Shown here one piece after another: positions 23,401 through 32,415 of a DNA stretch of 64,000 nt. Below the pieces are notes generated by a model. The model did no database searches, was not told the DNA's origin, and worked only from the letters and a program-made list of their open reading frames with translations. Numbering within the stretch: position 1 is the stretch's first letter; every line of letters begins with the position of its first letter. This stretch comes from Gnetum montanum. Its lineage: Eukaryota; Streptophyta; Gnetopsida; Gnetales; Gnetaceae. The stretch spans positions 259,808 to 323,807 of the forward strand of contig MNCI01023827.1 in NCBI GenBank assembly GCA_015680685.1. The letters are read 5' to 3'. The translations under genes were made by a program, and so were the position numbers.

Positions 23401-23716
23401 ATGTTAATGTGCTTTATGTAACGTCTTTGTGTGTGTCAAATCGTTAAAAGAAATTTTACTAATTCTAAAACATTAGATTTAGGGTATCTTCAGAATTTCT
23501 TAATAGGCATCGATATCTTTGTATATTATTTTGAGATCTTACATTGTAAGTTACCTTTTAAATATTATCTTTTAAATTTCTTTAATTACTTAGAAATTTT
23601 AGTGACCCAGAATAGTTTTGATACAGGTTGCTCCATACGAACAGCTTCAGACTCTTGAACGATTGGTGGATGTGCCCAAACTAGGTGTAAAGAAGGGATC
23701 AATTTTGAAGGGCTAG
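14372..23716 (+). CDS. HCF101: HCF101, plastid Fe-S cluster scaffold/transfer ATPase (15 exons)
   Basis: Family role: Mrp/NBP35-type P-loop protein of the chloroplast stroma that carries 4Fe-4S clusters to photosystem I and ferredoxin-thioredoxin reductase. Exons: 14372-14444 (tentative), 14724-14870, 15219-15358, 15439-15489, 16726-16881, 17273-17416, 17557-17699, 18952-19021, 19151-19246, 21291-21380, 21470-21523, 21733-21856, 22384-22505, 23260-23382, 23627-23716. All introns are GT-AG and the phases agree. Domains: MIP18/DUF59 (residues about 80-155; [23 protein letters not shown]); Mrp ATPase (about 180-430) with deviant Walker A KGGVGKST at 189-196 split by the exon 5/6 junction, FDADVYGPS and [11 protein letters not shown]971 (about 435-525; [21 protein letters not shown]). 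Cysteines next to the P-loop (188), in VPC (343) and QQC (423) are candidate cluster ligands. No stop or frameshift is seen, so it looks functional. The longest intron (19247-21290) holds nothing recognisable. Confidence 0.93.
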
Positions 23717-23747
23717 GTCTTTATTCCTTTGAACAACAAAAATCTTA

Positions 23748-23846
23748 ATTTCAAGGTGGAATTTTAATTTTTATCTTTCAAAGCTTCTTTTTATAATTCC
23801 ATTTCAAGGTGAAATTTTAATTTTTATCCTTCAAAACTTCTTTTTT
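23748..23846. repeat. 53-bp tandem duplication in HCF101 3' region
   Basis: Two adjacent copies, starting at 23748 and 23801, share atttcaaggtg, aattttaatttttatc and cttcttttt with a few substitutions. No coding content. Confidence 0.75.
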
Positions 23847-24057
23847 TGATTTATTGTTTTCAATTGTGGAAACTGGAAACTGAAAATTTTTATTATGTCC
23901 AGGAAATCACAAAGGATTTGTTGGATGGTTACAAACCCTTAACATATTTTTGAAGAAAGTTGAAAACATCATTGATGTAATATCCCAAGTAGATAGGGTC
24001 AATTAAAAAAAGAAAAGAAAAAAAAAAGAGCAGATTACAATTAATATTATAATTCAT

Positions 24058-24603
24058 TCAAATGTGAGCCAAAGATGTGTAAAATAAAAAGATACGTTCT
24101 TCATCCTCTTTGCTTTGTTTGCAGAGTCTGCAAATATGTTCTTCTCTTGGTGAATGGATCCAACGACCTGTCTCAATAAGGAGATAATGAGAGTTTATTC
24201 TTGTTCTAGCAATTGGATTCCTTAAATGAATAGGAATAGCTGAGAATAGATACTTTTGAGTACTAGATAACAAACCTCCTTTGTAACAAAATGTAAATAA
24301 AAATGTTTTTTTTCCCTTACATGTTCAACCAAACTTTAGCCAAGACTTTTCCTCTATAGTCTTATGGAATAGTCCCTTATAGTTGAAGAAAGATCCTTTA
24401 TTACAATATTCCATAATTGAAGCCATAATTTTCCCTTGATGCAACCATCCATTTTCTTGTGTAGCATTCATTATCTCTTTAGCATAATTGACTTCCTCCA
24501 TGTGACTTAACTTTTGAGTATAGGCAATAAATTGACAAAGGGCTTCGACATCAAGAGAAAGCAAATTTGCTTCTATAAGTAAGATATTATAAGAAGTTTT
24601 CAT
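24058..24603 (-). pseudogene. LINE-type retrotransposon fragment (C-terminal end of ORF2)
   Basis: Two minus-strand frames. The downstream one (24273-24058) reads RTRINSHYLLIETGRW, then PREEHICRLCKQSKEDEE, a pattern typical of the Cys-containing tail of non-LTR reverse-transcriptase proteins (arginine-rich helix, IETGRW, R-x-C-x-L-C, ED-E). The upstream frame (24603-24325) ends WLKFG and probably belongs to the same product across a frameshift. RT and endonuclease domains are absent, so it is a short remnant. It lies 3' of the HCF101 stop, or inside its last intron if the alternative ending is used. Confidence 0.55.
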
Positions 24604-24910
24604 TTTTACTTAAAATTCACATACAAGAAATTATGTTTGAACATGCTCTAATTTTTTTCAATTATGTGTGAAAAGAAAAGGTCCCATGCAACATACCCAT
24701 ATAATAATATAGGTTGGACATGACTATAAAAAAATTTCCTTATGATTTCCCATGCCAAAGCTTGTTTCCTACTGCAAATATTTCTTAGAGTGAATAGAGT
24801 TTACATGCCACTTGAAATCCTTTGAGCAATAAGAAAATTAAATGTGTATTTCTTTTAACATTTTTATAAGAAATGTGTTAAACCTCTGTATTGCTCATTG
24901 GAATCAAATC

Positions 24911-25004
24911 TATAACTTGGAGTTTCCAAAATTGGATAATAATATTTTCAAATGAAATATAACCTGGAGTTTCCAAAATTGGATAATAATATTTTCAAAC
25001 AAAA
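24911..25004. repeat. 47-bp tandem duplication
   Basis: Two adjacent near-identical units, 24911-24957 and 24958-25004, each containing ggagtttccaaaattggata and atattttcaaa. The difference is a few bases, so the duplication is recent compared with the surrounding decay. Confidence 0.85.
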
Positions 25005-25449
25005 TATAGCCATAGGCATATCTGGCTTGGTTAGAGCAGGTGGCTTATTGATGTGCAAGTTATAGGTTAAATTCCAAAGATACGACATGGTAAAAAGGAA
25101 CCATTCAGGAGAATGGTATCAGGTAGACATTAAAATCATCGTTAAGATTTTCGCCTACCTTTGACCAGTCACTCCATAAACGCATCAAGATGTTGATCAG
25201 CACGTAATAAAATTTAATCCTTTTTACAATTTTTGTCTGACAGTTTTTCTAAGAAAAATGTTCGGTTTACTTTTCTTTTGCAGGTTGGGTTTTGGCTAAA
25301 ACGTGATATAAAGGTTTTACGGTTCATGAAGGGCTTTGCAGCGTTAAACTTCTAATGCTGCTGTACACGTGCACAGTGGTCGAAGCCATTGCTCACCGTT
25401 AGTGTACATATATCGCCTCGCCTCTATTCTGAAGCGCCATAGAGGCTGT

Positions 25450-25511
25450 TTCTGTATGTACAATTTTAGGAGAAAATATTTGAGATTATGTAACGTTTCC
25501 TGATAAAACAG
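25450..25511 (+). terminator. Possible HCF101 polyadenylation region
   Basis: ttctgtatgta (far-upstream type) at 25450 and gataaa near 25502 follow the candidate terminal exon by 150-200 bp. This supports a transcript reaching here. Motif evidence only. Confidence 0.25.
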
Positions 25512-26030
25512 AACAGGGAGTACTACTTGTAAAGTAAGTAATTATAATTCCATATTCAGGTTTTATGCACCCATCTGGACGAATAGCAGCCCCATAAATG
25601 CAGAAGGGAAATTGTCTCTGAGAAAGACATGAACGTTAAGAAATCCGCATCACACGAGACCCGGCCCAGCGGCTTTAAGGTGGAGAAAGGGTTTGAAGTT
25701 TATGCATCGGCAAAAATGCTCGTTTTCAGCAATATCATCCGTACTAGTGCTCGTCAAGTATTTCTCTGATGACAATTTTCAAATTCCTATCTTGTACAAT
25801 AGGAGAAAAAACAAAATATTTTCAAAAAATTTCTGGAAAGTTATATGAGCTAATAAACTTCCGTTGGTGTGTAAGGTATAGTATACTTAGTCGGGAAGCA
25901 ATGGTATGGCCTCCAAGCATAAAATTTTTTGTTAACAATGGTTATTTACACATGACAAAGTTGATCATTGTAGAACAGAGAATGTGCAATGGTTAACCAT
26001 GGTTACTACATTGGCAAAAATAATTGCTTT
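25512..26030. other. Intergenic region 3' of HCF101
   Basis: No gene or RNA recognised. The ORF at 25769-25996 has a low-complexity product with no family signal. The segment 25560-25700 is less AT-rich than its surroundings and may be transcribed or an old gene fragment, but no frame supports it. Confidence 0.4.
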
Positions 26031-26415
26031 AATTGGCCTAGATGATTTTAAATAAGATGGTTTTAACCCACCTCGATTATTGGAGGAGGTATCAAGATAT
26101 CTAAAAATAAAATCACTCATCCATCCTTTGTTTCTCTACCCCTTTCCCAATTTAGTTTTACCCTCTTGGTCAAGTGTGTTCTATCTTTGTTTGTTCATAG
26201 TGCTTTTGAAAAATAAGTCTCTTGCATAAATAATGCTCAAAAATGTTATGAACAAATAAAGATGGAACAAACTTGACTAAGAGGGTAAAACTAAATTGGA
26301 AAAGGGGTAGAGAAATAAAGGATGGATGAGTGATTTTGTTTTTAGATATCTTGTTACCTCGTCCAGTAGTCGGGCTTGGTTAAAATTATCTTATTTAAAA
26401 TCACCTTGGCCAATT
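26031..26415. mobile_element. Foldback/MITE-like element, about 385-bp imperfect palindrome
   Basis: The left half (26031 to about 26190) returns as its reverse complement in the right half (about 26240-26415). Paired blocks include aattggcc at both ends, tgattttaaataag, caagatatctaaaaa, aaatcactcatccatccttt, ctctacccc and tagttttaccctctt. The loop is only about 50 bp. No coding sequence is present. A non-autonomous DNA transposon with long terminal inverted repeats is the best reading. A target duplication is not evident. Confidence 0.8.
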
Positions 26416-26683
26416 GATAGAGATATATATATCTAAGCTAGTTTATTTATATACGCAAATGTTTTTGTTTCGTTTAAAAATCGATGTCCTGATGTGGTGA
26501 TGTTGATAAACTTCACCTCCCTCCCATCCACCATTGCGCAAGATGGGTTGTCCTCTTGGCCAAAATTAAGGTTAAGGGAAAATAAAATAATAAAATATAC
26601 TTGATTACAATGGTTAAGACATTACAATTGGGCACACGCGTGTTACATTGGTAAGGTACAACATTGATGTAATATCAACTACA
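26416..26683. other. Short unassigned region between foldback and element B
   Basis: AT-rich, nothing recognised. It is the left flank of the element B insertion. Confidence 0.4.
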
Positions 26684-26688
26684 GTTAC
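26684..26688. repeat. Target site duplication GTTAC, left copy (element B)
   Basis: GTTAC precedes the LTR end at 26689. The right flank has GTTAA at 35371-35375, four of five bases identical. Confidence 0.7.
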
Positions 26689-27525
26689 TGATGAGTGGCG
26701 AGGTACCCCTACACTCAACCATACGAATACGAGCGTTTTCATGTGCGATTAGGTCGAACTCCGCAGACGGACTAGTTGTGGCACCTAGACAGTTAGCCTT
26801 AGGTCGTAGTTCGCTGTCTTCCCACCTGGACTAGTATTATCTTTGTCAGGTATGGTTTAATCCAGAGTGAGGTGTATGATGTGGTTCCTAATCTAATGCT
26901 ACTCCTGAAGGCAATGGAAAGTAATATTAACTAAGCTAGGAGGAAAGAGTAAGAGAGAATCTAATCTAGCCTAAGTGCGATGAGCATCTGTTCCTTAATC
27001 ATTCGTACACATCTTGGATCTCGTGCACAACTACCACTAGGATTACCAAGTGCATGACCTAGGTACGCTACTGGGGTACCAAGTAGTCACACTTAAATGC
27101 TCGTGATTAAGTCGTACTCATTCCGCGTTACTAAGAGGTAAGGGTGAGAGAGATTAACTAAGAAAGCAATAAATGAAAAATAAATAAATAAATAAATAAA
27201 TAAAGTGAATGCTACAATGATGAAGTAATCTTGATCTTTATTTTCGGTCATGTGTGTGTCCAAGTACGTCACACTCGAATAAGGATGTTGTACAATTACA
27301 ATCATCACACTACGGGCAAACACTGGGAAATTATTCTATCTCTGGAGAGGAAAACCTGTCAGAGTTTTGCTACGGTCTAATCTCAGTTGTCAAACGAGGG
27401 AGAGTCGCCTCTTATTTATAGAACTGGCGGTGAGCTGCGATATCATGTACGCGATATCGCAGTAAAGGATGCGATATCGCTTCTGGGCATGCGATATTGT
27501 GGTTGCCTCAAACGATGTCTCATCA
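26689..27525 (-). repeat. 3' LTR of element B
   Basis: 837 bp, starting TGATGA and ending TCATCA on the + strand (palindromic ends). Matches 34538-35370 closely. TATA box at 27413-27420 and GATATC-type palindromes at 27436-27497, read on the minus strand. It carries a longer AAAT microsatellite (27177-27204) than its partner LTR (35011-35030). Confidence 0.92.
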
Positions 27526-27539
27526 TACCCCCATGATTG
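27526..27539 (-). promoter_or_regulatory. Polypurine tract of element B
   Basis: On the minus strand caatcatgggggta directly precedes the 3' LTR, matching the tract of element A. Confidence 0.75.
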
Positions 27540-27688
27540 AATAAAAACTCGTCCTTGAGTTACAACGATTACACAGTGGATAGGTATGGGATTATTAGAT
27601 GGAAAAATGGGATGATGCTACAGTGTGGGAAGAAAATAAAATAAAGACACAACACACAGAATATGCTATAACTACAAAAATTTGGAAC

Positions 27689-30476
27689 TCATGTAGTTCC
27701 TGGGGGCAGTGGCTCCTCCACTGGCACTTTCCCTTTGTCTTGTGCTCTAGGCTTTGAGGCTTGATGGTGCTGAAGTATGGCCTGGAGCTTCTCCTCTTCG
27801 GTCCGAGGGTCTTGTGGTGTCCATGCTAAAGTTCCAACGTTTGACGGAGTCGGCACTTTCCACAGACAGGGTAGTTGTGGAAACATTTGGTTGGCCTTGA
27901 CATACCAAGCTGCGAACACCCGTCGTTCCTCCTCATAGGTTTTGGCTTTATCTTTGTACTCCTGAAAATCTGCTAGCCATCGAGCCAAGTCTATTGCGAC
28001 ACCTTTCTGTCCTTGGTAGTTGGCTTTTACCACCTTAAGTTCAGAATTTGCAACTTCTAGTTTCTCTAACAGCTTCTTGTGCTCTACAAATTCTGCTTCG
28101 TATTGGATGTGGGTGGTTGCTACCTACTGCTCGAGCTCTATCCTTGAGCACCCTACTGTTAACATGGCAAGGTTGGCATATCTCAGGTTTGCCAACTTCA
28201 TGTATTCTGTCAAATCCTGAATCTGCAGGTCTCGGCTCTTAACTTCCGCTTGGTGGGCGAAGGCATACGTGTCCAATATGGCCTACCAATCAGTGTGTTG
28301 AGCACTGATAGTGTTGATTTGGGCCTTGGCCATATGGATCTCCTTCTCAAGGATTTGTTTGTATATCTCCACCTGATCTCGGAAGTGCTCCTTCAGCTTT
28401 TCATGTCGTTTAGCTTCATTTTGCCACGCGCTTATCTCAATAGCTGATTTTTAACAAATTGCGCGTACCTCCTCCATTGAGAGGGTTCGATTTTGTTTGG
28501 CTAAATGGCTTACGTCTCGATTGACCCGGATGAATTGTTCTTGCAATTGATGGAAGTGTTCGTCAAGAACATTCTTTTGCTTTTCTATGATGGTCAACCG
28601 AAGGTTGTCTGCAACCAACTACTTGTTTTGTTCTTGCAAGGCCTTGAGTGCCTTAAGATGCGCATGAGTTTGCGCCTGTGCTGCGAAGGCATCCCAAACA
28701 GCCTTCTTTTTTTCATCAGCCACCTTTTTATTCTCTGTGATTAACTTTGTTAGTTGCTCAGTTCTAAAATTTTCTAGTTGGTCTACGGGAACAAATTGCA
28801 GAGGGTCTCGCTGTGCTGCTTGTAAAGCCACGAGCTGCTCTTGTAGTTTCTGCACTTCTGCTTCTGCATGCTCGACCCTGACTTCTGTTAAGACCAGCTT
28901 TTCCTTTGTGGAAATGAGGTCTGACTGAATTGTCGTAACATCCTGAGGGATGTCAAATAGGGATGTCAAAACTTGCCCTGTTTGTAGTAATCGATCAAGT
29001 GCATCATCATGTTCCGTAGGAGTCATTGAGGTTCGGGCCAAGGTTTGAGCATCTTGTGCTCCTGTGAGATCTACCGGTGGCACAATAGGTACATTAAAGG
29101 ATTCTTTGATGTGGTCAGCGACCACTTTTGCAGCTCCCATGACATTCTGGTGTTGCATAACCACCATAGTGGCCCCTTCACCAGTCTCTAATTGCACCTG
29201 GAAAGATGCCGTGTTTCCTGAGATCTGTTGTGACAATTTACTTTCCCATCCTCCTGTGTGAATGGATACTTACCCCCTTATGTGATCCAACAAAACTGTA
29301 GGCTGAATGGCATCATTGATGACACGGAAGAGGTTTGCGTCATCACAACTTCCCCAACTGACTGTCTCAGCGATGGCCCTGAGATGGCTCATCGACGGTC
29401 GGTAGTCTTGCGGTGGTGGCGGCTAATCCTGGCCTGTGCTAGGCCCTGCTTCTTATTGTTGGTTGGGATACGTGGCTGGAGGTTAACTGGGTCTTGCAAG
29501 TTGAGTTGTAGTTGGCCTAGCCATTTGTTCTTCTTCTTCTTCTGGTCCCAGCTCTTTGCTAGTGCTCTTTTTGGGAGTTGGCACCTTAAGCAATTCAGTG
29601 TATGAAGCAGTCTGGGCCTTTCAGAGGACATCATTGGTGTACCCCCAAATACCGGCATGTCAGCAAAAATTTCTGAAGATAAGGGAAGGGTAGCGCCATC
29701 TTCCCTGTCTTTCGTTCTTCGAACCGTCTCAGGATCTCCGTCAAATATAGATGGGGTAGGTTAGCGTTAACCTTTCCCATCAACACTGCACATCCTCTAG
29801 CCGCATACGTTGATATTCTTTTGAGGCCCTTTGTGGAGAAGAGGTGATATGTTCCAATTTTAAAATAGACCCTCTCTTCCACTGTTAATTCTCCAAATGT
29901 TTTATCTTTGCCATAAGCCTTTTTCAACCAATCCTTTTGCACATCGGGGTCTAAACGGGTGGATAACCGAGCAACTTTGGGCCTTGTATTTGGAAGGTTT
30001 AACACTTCTGAAATGGCCTGCGTAGAGAAGTCAACTGTCACACCACAAATATTAACAGTGGTGCCTTGCTCCCTATTGTGCCAAAATTGGTATGTTTTTC
30101 CTAGGTACCAGGCACTACTTTCAGAGAGGGTAGGCCATAATGGGGATCCTTTGAGGTGATCCCTAATGGCCTCATGAGCGAACTCCGCAAATGATTCAAA
30201 GTTCAATTCCACAATCATTGCAGCGAATGTGGACTTCTCGTGGATGGCCTGAACACAATCTTAGGGCAACGTGAGCTGTTGTCCCAGTTCAGGCACAACA
30301 GCAGCTCCTCCTTCTGCTTGATCGAACTGTTCGGTAGGAGGTTCGTCTTGATGAATGTTGAATGATTGCTCCTCTTGTTCTGCATATTGTCCAGTAGGTC
30401 TTTGTCTTCCACCTCTCCGAGTTTGTTTACTTCCACCTTGGGTAGGACCTTCATGTTGTCCACGTTTCGGGGCCAT
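27689..30476 (-). pseudogene. Extra ORF of element B: plant-transposon-domain and coiled-coil protein
   Basis: About 900 codons, function unknown. Start MAPKRGQHEGPTQGG at 30476, followed by a Gly/Arg/Gln-rich segment. From 30218 comes a globular domain (FESFAEFAHEAIRDHL, WYLGKTYQFWHNREQG, VDFSTQAISEVLNLP, YFKIGTYHLFSTKGL). This resembles the putative plant transposon protein domain (PF20167-type) found in many plant repeat proteins; that is recognition by eye. The part 29236-28619 is heptad-like with many Glu, Lys, Gln and Leu (coiled coil). The C-terminal part (28033-27689) ends PVEEPLPPGTT and a TGA. Breaks: TAA at 30261-30263 (shared with E, but CAA in C), stops and a frameshift in 29240-29630, and further stops at 28040-28600. 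Homologous frames occur in C and E. Confidence 0.75.
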
Positions 30477-30943
30477 CTGCAATCACACGGGCTAAGCGTT
30501 AGTAAGGTTGTTTTTGAAGTTACGTTATACCTTACTACTTGCCTTAATTAATGATCTTATGTTATCACGTGTGATAATGCCTGAAAGTTTGTAATAATGA
30601 GTCCTGTGACTTAGGTGGTTTCCATTTTAGTTTCCAGGTATACCTAGGAATTAAATGATTTTTAGGCACAATTATTCTAAGTGTTATAGTTAATTACCCT
30701 AGCTGATGTCCTTTGGGCAATGATAAATTTCAAAAAAGTTAGGCACTTTTTGATAAGTGTCCCTCCCCCACGACTAAGATGAACACTCTAGGTTCAAGTA
30801 GGTTCAAACGGAATTAAAATCGGAGTACCAGCGAACGAGATATAGTGAGAAAAGCAAGGGTTATGCAATCGCAAGTCGCAGAGAAAAATTTCAAAAACTT
30901 CGTCGTGTGAATGGCAAAATGATGCTAAGTGTTGCAGGGGGGT

Positions 30944-31040
30944 CACCTATTTATAGGTTACGGGGATGCGATATCGCGTATGATACATTGCATACGCGAT
31001 ATCTCATCCGACGCGATATCACGTACGCGATATCACGTCT
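30944..31040 (-). promoter_or_regulatory. Internal LTR-like promoter upstream of the extra ORF (element B)
   Basis: On the minus strand four exact GATATC palindromes (+ coordinates 30970, 30998, 31015, 31029), mostly in CG-flanked form (gcgatatcgc), are followed 15 bp later by a TATA box (CCTATAAATAGG, core 30948-30955). This is the same architecture as the U3/TATA of the element's own LTR (27413-27497). It lies about 470 bp before the start codon of the extra ORF. Element C has the equivalent at 40928-40969. Promoter activity is inferred from structure only. Confidence 0.6.
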
Positions 31041-32415
31041 CTAGTGACATGAGACACCACAAAAATACCAAATTTTTTAAGGGTTATTTTGAAATTAATG
31101 TTGTAAATTGAGGACATTGGCTATTATCAAGGGTTCGAGGGTAATTATATTAATTCAAAAGGCACAATTAATGATGATGGTGTGGATTTTATCAATAAAA
31201 CCTTGGGTGGTAAGAAAAAGGTTATGTGATGGTACATTGGAACGTTGAAATTCAGAGGGATAATAGTAGGGAAAGAGTGTTATGAAAAATTATGCTGAGG
31301 GCAAAAAATGGTGTGTGTGAGCTATACCATCAGTGAAGATTACAACGAATTACACAAGTGGGTCCTCCCCAAAGCAGGTTTCAACCTATAATGCCCTTGT
31401 GTAACCACACTTAAAGTGTCTATGGGCACTAGAAGGGTTAAATGTAATCTGCACTAATTCCACAAAACACACACATGTAAATATCACTGGAATGAGGTAA
31501 GAATTCTATGCTATACGGGACATGAGTTACAATTACACAAACAGTGAAATGAGACGAACTGTAGAAAGGGATCGTAGAGATTGGGACATGAGGTAACTAA
31601 CCTAGGGCATAATGAATCCTACGTGTGAAGCATGATTAAAGTGTCGTTAACCCATCGTTCCAAGATTAGGACCAAGTCCATTCCTCTAATCAGTGACATC
31701 GCATTGTTTCATCCCATGATGGGCAACTATGAGAGTACCAAAACAACAAGGCGTACGATCACTTGGTGTTTTGTTCAAGGGAGGAGAGATTTTTGTTTTG
31801 TGGCACTTTGTTTTTTTTCTCTCTCTCTCTTTTTGAATACTGAATCTAGAAAAGCCGCCAACCTTCAAGCATGGGCGCATGTCTTTCCAGTGGGACCCCC
31901 TAGAACAGCATTGGATTTTTGGAGTGCCCTTTTGATTACTCTTACTCCCATGTTTCATTAGATCTACAAGGATCTTAGTACAACTACGTTGCATGATAAC
32001 TCCCACAGACATCACCAAAGAGAATCCGCAAGTTCATTTGCTGTCACACCCTATTCATACCCTCTTGGTCCATCCTTCTTCACTCTGGGCACAATGAGCA
32101 CAAAATTAATTTTAAGTTTTAAGAATGTCAAGAATATCACTATACCCTTGAACAGAACCTCTTATTTGTAGAGTGGATGAGTGGGTGTAATGGGCTCACT
32201 GTTACAAATAATTGATCACTCGAGACTCAATAACTTAGAACACACCTCAACCAACGATCCACATGAGTGTTTTATTCATAGATGAGATTACTTACAAAAA
32301 CGTAAAATGACAAAAAGATAAAAAGATAAAACAAGAAATTGAAAAATGAAAAATTGGAAAACAAAAAGTTGTAAAATCAAAGAAAATGAAAAATATTTAT
32401 TAACCTTGCTTGTTT
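31041..32415 (-). other. Internal non-coding region of element B
   Basis: Contains the block 31358-31380, whose reverse complement matches the post-pol region of element A (11134-11154), and a T/A-rich stretch (32280-32400) resembling the 'ttttgtttta' run after pol in A. ORFs at 31632-32018 have no recognisable product. No pol motif is visible. Confidence 0.65.

Larger units (their letters stand above)
23684..25306 (+). other. Possible alternative last intron and terminal exon of HCF101
   Basis: The frame stops at 23716 if exon 15 is read through ([13 protein letters not shown]). However a GT donor at 23685 (ctag|gtgtaaag) pairs in phase with a strong acceptor at 25281-25283 (a T-rich run, then ttttgcag), giving exon 25284-25306 and the ending PKLGWVLAKT. 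This would make a 1.6-kb terminal intron containing the LINE remnant. Downstream, 25450-25511 has ttctgtatgta and gataaa, which look like plant polyadenylation signals. Either ending keeps all three domains. Confidence 0.4.

Noticed and set aside
14724-23716. HCF101 exons as a bacterial Mrp/ApbC contaminant or plastid DNA insertion
   Set aside because: The coding parts are split by 13 or more GT-AG introns with consistent phases and the MIP18-Mrp-DUF971 order is that of the nuclear plant gene.
27959-29605. Plus-strand ORFs across the extra ORF of element B (and 61424-62435 in E)
   Set aside because: Antisense shadows of the minus-strand frame; the same antisense frames appear in E only because the sense frame is conserved.
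30965-31050. GATATC cluster as a CRISPR-like or satellite array
   Set aside because: Motifs are short palindromes at irregular spacing of 14-28 bp without constant repeats and unique spacers; the promoter reading fits better.
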